DNA of 21,399 bases from an uncultured Prevotellaceae bacterium (GCA_905210415.1 CAJLWM010000038.1:1-21399), one strand, 5' to 3'. Positions 6,894-14,630 are shown, numbered from the stretch's first letter. Translations and numbers: made by a program. Notes: generated by a model from the sequence alone, not told the origin.

Positions 6894-6927
6894 AAACACG
6901 CTAACTACCAACAATTTAGCGTGTTTT
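6893..6927 (+). terminator. Terminator behind the tRNA fragment
   Basis: AAAACACGCTAA (6893-6904) and TTAGCGTGTTTT (6916-6927) form a perfect 12-bp stem with an 11-base loop. The stem ends in a T-run, so it is self-contained and works in either direction. Confidence 0.75.
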
Positions 6928-6936
6928 TATTTCCCT

Positions 6937-6967
6937 AAATAGGGACATTTACTGAATGTCCCTATTT
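6937..6967 (-). terminator. Terminator of the HNH/unknown operon
   Basis: AAATAGGGACATT (6937-6949) and AATGTCCCTATTT (6955-6967) form a perfect 13-bp stem with a 5-base loop. It lies 9 bases past the stop of the 6976-7353 gene on the minus strand. Confidence 0.7.
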
Positions 6968-6975
6968 AATTGTAT

Positions 6976-7353
6976 TCATTTTAGAACCTCATTAGCAGTT
7001 AATAAAGCTATCTTACATCTTATGTTATGAGCCAAACATTCCAACAATTCAATGTAACACCATGCAAAATTAGTTGCTTCCATTTCTTTGATTGGCAACA
7101 TCTGATATGCTTTTTCTCCACAACAACTTGCGACTCCAATTAAGCTAACTTCCGTTTTATGGAATTTAATTTCAATGTTTTTACTATTATCAACATGGAG
7201 TCTTCCGACATAAGTTTTTTTGCCAGAAAGAATATTACGAATATCCGAAACAAGATTATTCATCTTAAACACATCAGATATTGAGCAATAAGTGCTACTG
7301 TCAGCACAAATTGACCCAACCACTTGAGCATCTATATTTTGTAAACTTTTCAT
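6976..7353 (-). CDS. Unknown 125-aa protein coupled to HNH nuclease
   Basis: The product is not recognised. It begins MKSLQNIDAQVVGS and is soluble, with scattered cysteines, including a CysCys pair (GVASCCGEKAYQM) and single ones at the N-terminus (ICADSSTYCSI). A strand-rich middle (YVGRLHVDNSKNIEIKFHK) is followed by a helical end (FAWCYIELLECLAHNI). Its ATG overlaps the stop of the HNH gene in the form ATGA, so translation is coupled and the two proteins probably work together. It could be a regulator, an immunity-type partner or a second subunit. It is AT-rich like its neighbour. Confidence 0.6.
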   Translation of the reverse strand: MKSLQNIDAQVVGSICADSSTYCSISDVFKMNNLVSDIRNILSGKKTYVGRLHVDNSKNIEIKFHKTEVSLIGVASCCGEKAYQMLPIKEMEATNFAWCYIELLECLAHNIRCKIALLTANEVLK

Positions 7354-8075
7354 TGTATTAAACGGTTTTCTCTGTGGAATTTAAGATATTTGAAATGCTG
7401 TTCTTCAACTGTTACTAAACGAATGTCACTGTTGATATCTAAGATAGTCCGTTCTGACTTTGGGAATTCTTTAGAGAATAATATCCTCCCATTATTGTCA
7501 AATGAAATAAATCCCAAATCAAACAACTTATCATAGTTCGGTGTCAATAACAGTCCATTAAAAACATCTAATCGTTCTACATTGCTTGCTGTTCTCCAAG
7601 GTTTTATATGTGATGCTATCAAGATGTTTGTAAGTCTGCATCTTGTTATGGAGCACCCTGACCAATATAAAATCAACAGCTCTCGAAACAATCCTTGTCC
7701 GATTCGAGACTTTATTATAGCGTTTTTTTCGGCCAGAGTTATTGAATTGTCTTGTTGAACTTTCTGCGTTTCGGAAAGTATAGTTTCTTGAATGACTTTT
7801 GAATAATTCGAATCTAAAAATTGTTTGTATTTTCTCAATGCAGACTTAAAATTAACCAAGTCTTTTTCACCCTTATAAATTGTTCGAGATGATAATGCTC
7901 TGCGCTCATCATTTATGATAGTCTGTATTTTGCCTTCGCTCAAATCATCATCTAATTCATACCTCCCTGCCATAAACTTGAGCCAGGAGATATAGTTCGT
8001 TCGAGATCTGGCATTTACATTGCCAAATTGAACCATCCAATGATAGAAATCTGATATGTTATCCGAAAAAATCAT
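7350..8075 (-). CDS. HNH restriction-type endonuclease
   Basis: A 241-residue protein with a C-terminal HNH nuclease domain of the kind found in type II-like restriction enzymes. RIGQGLFRELLILYW (about 124-138) is followed by Cys141 and Cys146, then ASHIKPW with His156, then FNGLLLTPNYDKLFD with Asn173 and Asp182. The last metal-site residue is Asn/Asp rather than His, a variant I believe occurs in this group. The N-terminal half (FYHWMVQFG, SRTNYISWLKFMAG and ALRKYKQF) is helical and resembles the SAM-like DNA-binding domain of tyrosine recombinases. The expected partner would be a DNA methyltransferase, and a broken one lies directly upstream (8091-8405). Either another methylase protects the host or the nuclease is also inactive. 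Confidence 0.75.
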   Translation of the reverse strand: MIFSDNISDFYHWMVQFGNVNARSRTNYISWLKFMAGRYELDDDLSEGKIQTIINDERRALSSRTIYKGEKDLVNFKSALRKYKQFLDSNYSKVIQETILSETQKVQQDNSITLAEKNAIIKSRIGQGLFRELLILYWSGCSITRCRLTNILIASHIKPWRTASNVERLDVFNGLLLTPNYDKLFDLGFISFDNNGRILFSKEFPKSERTILDINSDIRLVTVEEQHFKYLKFHRENRLIQ

Positions 8076-8090
8076 AATGAATTCGTTATA

Positions 8091-8405
8091 CTAATTTCTC
8101 TTTGTAGCAGAAGCCAAATCCATTTTGGACTCAACAAAATTAATGATTTCATCGTTTATGTCAAATCCGATGTAATTGCGCCCAAGTGTTTAACATTCAA
8201 AAAGTGTAGTGCCACTACCCATAAACATTTCAAGCACATTTCCTCCTTCTTCTGTGTAACGACGAATCATTTGATTAGGAATCTGAGGAGCAAAGTTGCC
8301 GTGGTAAACATTTTCATGCTTGCCTCCCTTTGCTCTTGGCCCCATAATCCATAGGCTGTCTACGTTTATGTCAAGTTCTTTCCATTTGGATTTGTCGAAC
8401 TTCAT
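8091..8405 (-). pseudogene. DNA methyltransferase C-terminal remnant with in-frame stop
   Basis: The reading starts MKFDKSKWKELDINV and contains IPNQMIRRYTEEGGNVLEMF followed by MGSGTTLFEC, the motif X and motif I region of a beta-class N4/N6 methyltransferase. A TAA stop at 8190-8192 follows. The same frame continues after it with TLGRNYIGFDINDEIINF, the normal continuation of motif I, to TAG at 8091-8093. One base change (CAA to TAA) would explain the stop. The catalytic (D/S/T)PPY half that precedes this region in beta-class enzymes is missing upstream. The gene is therefore both 5'-truncated and interrupted, and almost certainly inactive unless it is half of a split enzyme whose other half is elsewhere. 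Confidence 0.75.
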
Positions 8406-8552
8406 TGGATAAAATCAAAAAAACTCCGATGCAGCTTCTGAAGGCGACCAAACCTTGTGCAACTACAAAGGAGTTCTTATTAAAAGTTACCGGCGAAACG
8501 CCGTTATACGTTCATTTCTTTGGTCTTTTACAGAAATTATTGCTTTAAATAG

Positions 8553-8574
8553 CAAAGTTACGATTTTTTGCGAT
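8553..8574 (-). promoter_or_regulatory. Promoter upstream of methyltransferase remnant
   Basis: On the minus strand this reads TAACTTTG (8560-8553) preceded by an A-rich block. The whole 22-base stretch is identical to 432-453 plus the next base in front of the PD-(D/E)XK nuclease. It lies about 150 bases before the remnant's first ATG. Confidence 0.45.
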
Positions 8575-8706
8575 AGCATAGCTATTTTGTGAATAAAAAT
8601 TTAGTCAGCAAAATTTCAATCCCTTGCTTATTGAATGGTAAAGTTAATGGTAGATGTATAAAATATTCTTGCGCACATAGATCAAATAAAGTTAATATAA
8701 CGTTAT

Positions 8707-8756
8707 AAAATTCCCGTTGTCGGGAAAGCAAAACTTTCCCTATACGGAATTTTTTC
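8707..8756. terminator. Nested hairpin terminator near the island end
   Basis: AAAATTCC (8707-8714) pairs with GGAATTTT (8746-8753), enclosing GGGAAAG (8722-8728) paired with CTTTCCC (8734-8740); a T-run follows. TTCCCG-TTGT-CGGGAA (8711-8726) is a competing 6-bp hairpin that overlaps both stems. Confidence 0.5.
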
Positions 8757-8814
8757 TGCTCCGATGTAGAGGGCGCCGAAAACGTCAGTTCCAACTGTTC
8801 TATGTTCCAACAAA

Positions 8815-8829
8815 TTCTCCCTCACTCCG
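8815..8829 (+). repeat. 15-base copy of the tRNA-Ser 3' end (probable att scar)
   Basis: TCTCCCTCACTCCGC is identical to bases within the T stem and acceptor strand of the tRNA fragment ending at 6893. With that copy it brackets the HNH/methylase island. Confidence 0.5.
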
Positions 8830-9177
8830 CTCCTTAAATAATTGCACGCCACACACCATTTCACAGCCCCCACGGACTTTCACAGATCACCCAAAAATTA
8901 ACTTATCAATTAAGTTTTTTAGCTACCCACCCTTGTCAAACCAACCAGTTGCGCATTCGCTTTCCCCAGAATACTAATTAAAAGCCAACCATTGCCGATG
9001 CGCTTTCTGGCAACTGGAATAGGCTGTTTGTTAATTTCTTTTAAATTGCTAAAATCGTCTGACCTCACAAATTTCCACTACATTGTCTTTCAATCATTTT
9101 AAATAGTCAGAGTTTTTTACAATTAAATCTATTTAACACAATTAACAAGACTTAACTACACTTTTTCGCCATTTTTG

Positions 9178-9209
9178 TTGCTTTTCATCAAACAGAGTCA
9201 TTATATTTG
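9178..9209 (+). promoter_or_regulatory. Promoter of the ROK-MFS-SIS operon
   Basis: TTG (9178-9180), a 21-base spacer and TATATTTG (9202-9209) fit the Bacteroides pattern. The expected start near 9216 leaves a leader of about 30 bases. Confidence 0.55.
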
Positions 9210-9246
9210 CCCTATAAATACCAACAACAATAAAAACCATAAAAAC

Positions 9247-10212
9247 ATGGCAGTAATAGCACTCGACTTAGGAGGCACAAAAGTGGCAAGTGCAATAATC
9301 GACGTAGACGGCACGATATGCTACACGCACAAGAATATGCTCAGCGGGCGTGAAGGCAAAGATGTGGGTCGTCTGATTGTGGAGAGCCTTGACCGCCAAC
9401 TCGAAAGAGCAGCCTACAACAAAATCCAGATTGAATCTATCGGCATTTGCGTGCCCGGTAGCGTTGACCCCGACACAAAAAGGGTGTGGGCTCCCAACAT
9501 ACCAGGCTGGGAAAACTATCCTCTGCTTGAAGAGATTCAGCAACACGTGAAGCACCTTGGCATTGACGTATATATCGACAACGACCGCAGCTGCGCCATC
9601 TATGGCGAAATGTGGCAAGGCGCTGGCAGAGGATGCAGAAACTGCGTTTTTGTGGTTGTTGGCACAGGCATCGGAGCCGGCATCGTGATTGACGGCAGAG
9701 TGCTGCACGGAGCTCACGACATCGTGGGGGCCACCGGATGGATGGCGCTACAGACTCCTTACCTCCCTGAATACGCCCCTCAAGGATGCTTGGAATATTA
9801 TGCCTCTGGCATGGGCATCTGCGGCAGAGCAAAGGACATGGTGCGCGCCGACAAAAAATACCGCGGCGAACTGCGACAAATGCCTATCTCACGCATCACC
9901 ACCAAGCATGTGTTTCGCGCCTATTTCAACGGCGACCCTATCGCAAAAGCCGTGGTGAAGAAGGCCGTGGAAATGTGGGGTATGGCTACAGCCAACCTGG
10001 TGAGCCTGCTCAACCCAGAGAAAATCATCTGGGGCGGCGGAGTGTTCAATTCGGCTCGTTCGCTGGTGCCTGAGATCTACGAAGAATCAAAGAAGTGGGC
10101 TCAACCACTCTCTATACAGACCGTGAAACTCGAACCAACCCAATTGGATGGTTCAGAAGTGATACTCGGCACTGCTTACCTTGCCATTAAGCACGGCAAA
10201 ATAGATATTTGA
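9247..10212 (+). CDS. ROK-family sugar kinase
   Basis: A 321-residue ROK (repressor/ORF/kinase) protein without the DNA-binding extension, so it is a kinase type. IALDLGGTKVA (4-14) is the first phosphate loop, YIDNDRSCAIYGE contains the likely catalytic Asp113, and VVGTGIGAGIVI (about 137-148) is the second phosphate loop. The zinc-site region is unusual: the usual GE.GH is GATGWM (161-166), and of the cysteine cluster only Cys181 remains (QGCLEYYASG). The start MAVIALDL at 9247 is chosen because upstream residues are not family-like and overlap the promoter. It is followed after 46 bases by a transporter and then by a SIS-domain protein, suggesting uptake, phosphorylation and isomerisation or cleavage of one sugar, perhaps an amino sugar; the substrate is unknown. 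Confidence 0.85.
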   Translation: MAVIALDLGGTKVASAIIDVDGTICYTHKNMLSGREGKDVGRLIVESLDRQLERAAYNKIQIESIGICVPGSVDPDTKRVWAPNIPGWENYPLLEEIQQHVKHLGIDVYIDNDRSCAIYGEMWQGAGRGCRNCVFVVVGTGIGAGIVIDGRVLHGAHDIVGATGWMALQTPYLPEYAPQGCLEYYASGMGICGRAKDMVRADKKYRGELRQMPISRITTKHVFRAYFNGDPIAKAVVKKAVEMWGMATANLVSLLNPEKIIWGGGVFNSARSLVPEIYEESKKWAQPLSIQTVKLEPTQLDGSEVILGTAYLAIKHGKIDI

Positions 10213-10258
10213 GAAAACAACTGATTTTCATCTCCTTTTCCACAAAACCACGATAACA

Positions 10259-11413
10259 ATGAATATCGAATCACGACTAACAAAAAATGCATTTGCAGCC
10301 TCTTGCTTCGGCATGATGTTTTTCGGCATCACTATGGTGGCGCTTGGCTGCGTGCTGCCAACACTTAGCGAACAACTGGCTCTCACCACAGGTCACAAAG
10401 CCACACTGGCTTTCACCCTCACATCGAGCATCCTCGTGGGCTCAATCATTTTCGGCCCTGTGTGCGACCGCTACGGCCACCGCGCACTCTTTCTCAGCAG
10501 CTGCTTCTCGGTGCTGCTTGGCATCACCGGCATAGCATTTGCCACATCGCTCCACCTACTCATCGTGAGCTATGTGCTCATTGGCGTGGGCGGAGGCGTG
10601 CTCAACGGGCAGACCAACACCATCGTCTCCGACCTCTACACATCAGAGAAACTCCGCGGCGCAAGGCTCAGTCTTTTGGGCGCATTCTACGGCGTGGGCG
10701 CCATGTCAATAACCCTTTTGGTGTGGCTGTTTGGCAACCACATCGACATCACCTACGTGCTGCTTGCAATAGCCATACTGCTGGCTATGGGCACCGCGTT
10801 CTGCTTCAAGGTGCAATTCCCTGCGCCTAAGCAGCCTCAGAGTTTCCCACTTCGCGACGCATTCCGCTTGCTTCGCAACCCAATGCTGGTGATGCTCAGC
10901 CTTGTGCTGTTATTCCAAAGCAGCATCGAGAGCGTCACAAACAACCTTGCCACCACCTATTTCTCTCACATCGAGCACGCTGTGCTATTGCTCACAGTGA
11001 TGATGGCGGCACTGATTATGGCACGCTTCGCACTCATCTGGATAGCAAAACGAATGACGCAGAACCGTATTCTATACTCGTTCTTGAGCATCACCGTATG
11101 CGGCTTCCTTATCATGCCATTCGCCCAAACACTGCCAGTGGCAATGCTTGCCATGGTGCTCGTGGGATTCGGCATCTCGGCCACCTATCCTGTGGTGCTC
11201 GGCCACCTCGGAGCGAAGTTCAACAAGCTCTCGGGAACAGCATTCGGCATCGCCATCTCCATTGCGCTTGCCGGTAGTTCGGTGATCAACGCCTTTGTGG
11301 GCGGACTGCTGCTCAACTACTACCCTTATGTGATGATTACTGCCGTGCTGATTATGGTAATACTCTTTCGCCTCGGCATAAACCGCCGCAAACACACTAC
11401 CAAAAAGAATTAA
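10259..11413 (+). CDS. MFS transporter, probably for a sugar
   Basis: A 384-residue polytopic inner-membrane protein with about twelve hydrophobic segments. GPVCDRYGHRALF (66-78) is the major-facilitator motif A between helices 2 and 3, and a G-rich IGVGGGVLNGQTN fits helix 4. A central loop rich in Pro and Gln (about 190-200) separates the two halves, and the C-terminus is basic (RRKHTTKKN). It lies between the kinase and the SIS-domain gene with short gaps (46 and 27 bases), so it probably imports the sugar those enzymes use. Drug efflux is possible but less likely given the operon. Confidence 0.85.
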   Translation: MNIESRLTKNAFAASCFGMMFFGITMVALGCVLPTLSEQLALTTGHKATLAFTLTSSILVGSIIFGPVCDRYGHRALFLSSCFSVLLGITGIAFATSLHLLIVSYVLIGVGGGVLNGQTNTIVSDLYTSEKLRGARLSLLGAFYGVGAMSITLLVWLFGNHIDITYVLLAIAILLAMGTAFCFKVQFPAPKQPQSFPLRDAFRLLRNPMLVMLSLVLLFQSSIESVTNNLATTYFSHIEHAVLLLTVMMAALIMARFALIWIAKRMTQNRILYSFLSITVCGFLIMPFAQTLPVAMLAMVLVGFGISATYPVVLGHLGAKFNKLSGTAFGIAISIALAGSSVINAFVGGLLLNYYPYVMITAVLIMVILFRLGINRRKHTTKKN

Positions 11414-11440
11414 ATTAACTCATTAAATAACTATAATATT

Positions 11441-12202
11441 ATGTACGCAAAAGATTGGTTAAAAAACGCTCATGAAATTATGAGCACTATCGAAGAAACT
11501 CAATTAGAAAACATTCGCAAGGCTGCCACCATCATGGCCGACTCTATCGAAAAGGGCCGTTGGGTGCACACTTGGGGCTGCGGTCACGCCACTATTCCTT
11601 GCGAAGAAATGTATCCTCGCATCGGTGGTATCGTAGGTTTCCACCCACTTTGCGAATTGCCTCTCACCTTCTTCACTCAAATCATCGGCCAAATGGGTAT
11701 CCATCAATTCCTTTATCTCGAACGTCTTGAAGGATATGCTCAACAAATAATGAAGAACTACGAATTCTCTACCGACGACTGCTTGTGGATCTTCTCACAC
11801 ACTGGCATCAACGCCGTGAACATCGACATGGCTCTCGAAGCTAAGAAGCGCGGCATGAAGGTGATTGCATTCGGTTCGGCTGCCAACACTGGCGACAAGC
11901 CAGGTCGTCACTCAAGCGGCAAGAACCTCTTCCAAATCGCCGACGTTGTAGTAGACTCTTGCGTGCCATTGCAAGACGCTTCTGTAACTACAGAAAAGCA
12001 ATTCGACAAGATCGGTCCGTTGTCAACTCTCGGTTTCGTAACTTTGGTATGGACTACTGTCTGCACCGTTGTGGAAATCCTCGAACAACGTGGCGTGAAG
12101 ATATATATCAACCCATCGCACAACGTGCCTGGAGATACTACAGCACAAGAGCGCCTCGATGCGGCTATCGACGAATACAAGCGTCGCCTACACGTGCTCT
12201 AA
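11441..12202 (+). CDS. SIS-domain phosphosugar-binding protein
   Basis: A 253-residue protein of the UPF0309-like SIS group. RWVHTWGCGHATIPCEEMYP (about 41-60) is the first sugar-binding turn, with GGIVGFHPL next. FSHTGINAVNIDMALEAKK followed by RGMKVIAFGS (about 118-146) is the SIS phosphosugar-binding motif. A C-terminal helical part ends in ERLDAAIDEYKRRLHVL. SIS proteins isomerise or bind phosphosugars, and the neighbouring kinase and transporter suggest a sugar phosphate made by the kinase as ligand. The exact reaction (isomerase, etherase-like or sensor) cannot be told. The leader has no Shine-Dalgarno. A strong terminator follows at 12260. Confidence 0.85.
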   Translation: MYAKDWLKNAHEIMSTIEETQLENIRKAATIMADSIEKGRWVHTWGCGHATIPCEEMYPRIGGIVGFHPLCELPLTFFTQIIGQMGIHQFLYLERLEGYAQQIMKNYEFSTDDCLWIFSHTGINAVNIDMALEAKKRGMKVIAFGSAANTGDKPGRHSSGKNLFQIADVVVDSCVPLQDASVTTEKQFDKIGPLSTLGFVTLVWTTVCTVVEILEQRGVKIYINPSHNVPGDTTAQERLDAAIDEYKRRLHVL

Positions 12203-12259
12203 TACCTAATACTGCTCCCATATTCATGAGCAGATGTTAGCTAAATAAAACCATTCTGC

Positions 12260-12292
12260 ATGGCGCGTTGCGACAACGCGCCATCTTTTTTT
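12260..12292 (+). terminator. Rho-independent terminator of the sugar operon
   Basis: ATGGCGCGTTG (12260-12270) and CAACGCGCCAT (12274-12284) form a perfect 11-bp GC-rich stem with a CGA loop, followed by C and seven T. Confidence 0.9.
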
Positions 12293-12410
12293 GCCATACA
12301 AGAAGGAGCGGACCTCAACACCGCTTTCACGCCAATGTCAAGATCCGCCCAAGGTAAACACAACAAATACTCTTATATCTTTATCCCGTTTCGGGAACCC
12401 AAATCGGGTT

Positions 12411-12600
12411 TATCCCAATTCGGGCATTAGGGCTTGGTTGGATTTCGTGTTTTTAGAAGCGCAGATTTTGATTGATTTTTAATGAGTAATAGCAAGCCAT
12501 TGCGAGTTAAAAACAAGCAAAAGATGCCTTATAAAAGCTGAAAGACTCCAAGCAATATAAACCCCTTACATATACGGCCTAATGACCGATTTGGGGTTAT
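12411..12600 (+). repeat. ~190-bp TIR-bearing repeat, copy A
   Basis: The left end ATCCCAATTCGGGCATTAG and the right end CTAATGACCGATTTGGGG are near-perfect inverted repeats. The interior matches copies at 16636 and 20548, best around TTTTTAATGAGTAATAGCAA and GCGAGTTAAAAAC. Short extra end-like units precede it (12382-12408, with CCCGTTTCGGG and CCCAAATCGGG). It sits between convergent genes, and its last bases supply the stop codon of the NigD-like gene. Confidence 0.85.
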
Positions 12601-13328
12601 TCCACTTCTATCAAGTGTGCAGCAACTGCAGCCTCAACCGACTTGCCGCTTGCTGGCGTGCCATAGGTCAAATTTATTGCCTTGGTGCCACTATACGAAT
12701 TGTAGTGGATATGAATAGTGGTAGGATTTTTGCCAGCCTCCTTAATCACGTCCTTGATATTGAATGCCACGATTCCATATCCGTAGTTGCCGCGATAGTC
12801 GCCATTAGCGTCGTGGCATAGGTGGAACTCGTATGGGTCATGAAATCCGTGAGTGAGGTTGATGCGGTGTGGCTTTCTGCCGCCCCATTGCGTGAGGAAT
12901 TGTATTGTCACATAGCCGTCTTCTGCCACTGTCACCCAACTCTTCGACACTTCGATAGGGTCGTTGCCATAGGTAATATTGTCTTTTTCCATACCCAATG
13001 TTGGCAATGTTGGCTTGGTGAGCACGCTATCGAGATACACCACCTTGGCATCGATCACAGCACCGCCGCCGTCAAGAACCTCTTTCTTCACCTCTTGATA
13101 CTGCGTGAGGGCACGCACCTCTTTTTTGCCGAATGGCATGCCTGTGATATTCATTGGGCGAACTATTGTGTAATCGTTCACCTGAAATTCGGCTTGTCCA
13201 CTGCCATTATCCTTCACTGTCACTATCGCCGACACAACGTTTGTCAAACCCTTGTCGTCGATGCACGACACGAACACACTGCTTGCAATTATTGCCAAAG
13301 CTGATGCTAATACGCTGAACTTTTTCAT
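12597..13328 (-). CDS. NigD-like lipoprotein
   Basis: A 243-residue exported lipoprotein. The signal peptide MKKFSVLASALAIIASSVFV ends in a lipobox with Cys22. The NigD pattern follows: an N-terminal OB-like half with VVSAIVTVKDN, FQVNDYTIVRP and VRALTQYQEV, then VVYLDSVLTKPTLP, then NDPIEVSKSWV and a beta-sandwich half with VTIQFLTQWGG and HRINL. NigD-like proteins are small surface or periplasmic lipoproteins of Bacteroidales whose function is poorly known. This is the last of three leftward genes, 52 bases after the barrel protein, with an unusually clear AAAGGAG Shine-Dalgarno before its ATG. Its stop codon lies inside repeat copy A. Confidence 0.8.
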   Translation of the reverse strand: MKKFSVLASALAIIASSVFVSCIDDKGLTNVVSAIVTVKDNGSGQAEFQVNDYTIVRPMNITGMPFGKKEVRALTQYQEVKKEVLDGGGAVIDAKVVYLDSVLTKPTLPTLGMEKDNITYGNDPIEVSKSWVTVAEDGYVTIQFLTQWGGRKPHRINLTHGFHDPYEFHLCHDANGDYRGNYGYGIVAFNIKDVIKEAGKNPTTIHIHYNSYSGTKAINLTYGTPASGKSVEAAVAAHLIEVE

Positions 13329-13380
13329 GATTTTATTCTCCTTTCGATAATTTTTACGTTTTTATGTTTTATCTATTTTT

Positions 13381-14619
13381 TCAGAAATTCAATCTCAAAC
13401 CCACTTGCAGATTGAAGTTTGTGGGCTTATCTTTATAAATATTGTCGATGGTGCTGCCATTGTCGAAGAAATGCTTCACACCTGGCTCGGCATAGATGCT
13501 GAGCATTGGCACCACACCCACCTCAACACCGGCTCCGGCATTCACCGACCACTGCAGGCGCTTTTCGCTCACCGATATATTTTCCGACACCGGGCTATCG
13601 ACATTGTAGGTATTGGCAAGCGTGCCACTCACCAATTTCTGGCACTCGCCTCCAGCATAGGCATACACCTTCAACCTATTGTTCTGCCAAAGCACATAAC
13701 CCAAATCCACTGGTATGCCCAAGTAATGGAGGCGTTGCTCGGTGCGCTCAGAATACGTATCGCCAGTGCTGCGCAGATATGAGTAGGTCAATCCACTCTC
13801 GGCAAACAGGCAATTGGTGATATTGAATTTCACCTTCACGCCAACGTTGATAGGCAATTTGTGGTGCAATGGCATGGTGTGACGCGCATCATGCGGTTCT
13901 TTATAAGCCATATTATCCTCTACGATGCCAAACATCAATCCGTCGCCCGATCTGCCAGTCGCGGTCAGGCCCGACACATTAAGGCTCAAGCCATAGCGAT
14001 GATTGTCGCGCTTGCCTTTACGCAGCGATGCTATGTTATAGTCGGTGGCGCTGCCATAGTCGCTGGCATATTTTTTCTCGCCCTTTTCGGTGGCATTGCT
14101 GCGCACCTCATCGGTTTTGTTTTGTGCGTCATTGTCGCTTGCCATAGTTTCTGAGTTTTCAGTATTCTGCTGCTTGCCAGGCGCCGCTGTGGCAGAGGCT
14201 TGCGCAATATCTGCGCCATCGTCAGCTATCGCCCTTGCCGAGCGAACCAGCATCATAGCCATACGCGCCTTGGCTTCGGCTTGCGATGCGCTATTTGCAG
14301 CCACCGAGGCATCGGCTGCCGAGCCATCACCTTCGGGTGCGGGCTGCTTAGCCATCACCTCATCGGGTATCACATTCTCCAAGTTGATATCGGCGCTATG
14401 CTGCATCAACGTTACGCCAAGCACACCCAGCACAGCCACTGCTGCAGCCACACCACAACGGCGCAGCCACACCACCGAGGCCCTGCGCTTAGCAGGAGCC
14501 ACAGCCATTGGCTTTACATCGCCAATCTGCTTCTCAAGGCTCTGCCACAAGCCCTCAGGCTCTGCCATAGAGTGCTCGTCGATGCGCTTTTTTATATCTT
14601 CAGTCCAATCCTTTTTCAT
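13381..14619 (-). CDS. TM-anchored protein with C-terminal outer-membrane beta-barrel
   Basis: This 412-residue protein is built in three parts. Residues 1-50 are soluble and charged, with EPEGLWQSLEKQ, like the N-terminus of Bacteroidales anti-sigma or ECF-partner proteins. Residues about 54-71 (CGVAAAVAVLGVLGVTLM) are one membrane helix. An Ala/Ser/Gln-rich linker (to about 200) leads to a beta-rich domain (YGLSLNVSGLTA to the end) with alternating strands, ending in LQVGLRLNF with the terminal Phe typical of outer-membrane barrels. It starts 11 bases after the ECF sigma gene and is therefore its likely regulator or target. If the barrel is in the outer membrane, the protein would span both membranes. 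Confidence 0.75.
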   Translation of the reverse strand: MKKDWTEDIKKRIDEHSMAEPEGLWQSLEKQIGDVKPMAVAPAKRRASVVWLRRCGVAAAVAVLGVLGVTLMQHSADINLENVIPDEVMAKQPAPEGDGSAADASVAANSASQAEAKARMAMMLVRSARAIADDGADIAQASATAAPGKQQNTENSETMASDNDAQNKTDEVRSNATEKGEKKYASDYGSATDYNIASLRKGKRDNHRYGLSLNVSGLTATGRSGDGLMFGIVEDNMAYKEPHDARHTMPLHHKLPINVGVKVKFNITNCLFAESGLTYSYLRSTGDTYSERTEQRLHYLGIPVDLGYVLWQNNRLKVYAYAGGECQKLVSGTLANTYNVDSPVSENISVSEKRLQWSVNAGAGVEVGVVPMLSIYAEPGVKHFFDNGSTIDNIYKDKPTNFNLQVGLRLNF

Positions 14620-14630
14620 ATCTGCGACTG

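Larger units (their letters stand above)
8406..9246. other. Long intergenic stretch, right boundary of the island
   Basis: No supported gene lies in these 840 bases. They hold a small hairpin CGGCG-AAA-CGCCG (8491-8503), the minus-strand promoter near 8553, a nested terminator (8707-8754), a 15-base tRNA-Ser end copy (8815-8829) and, near the right end, the promoter of the ROK operon. The left part is AT-rich like the HNH genes. Confidence 0.5.

Noticed and set aside
8717..8977. Plus-strand 86-codon open frame
   Set aside because: It begins inside a terminator hairpin and runs across the tRNA-derived repeat; no protein-like features.
9268..9832. Minus-strand open frames opposite the kinase gene
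   Set aside because: They are shadows of the ROK gene, which has full family motifs on the plus strand.
12291..12482. Short open frame after the sugar operon
   Set aside because: It runs through the terminator T-run into repeat copy A and is explained by these elements.
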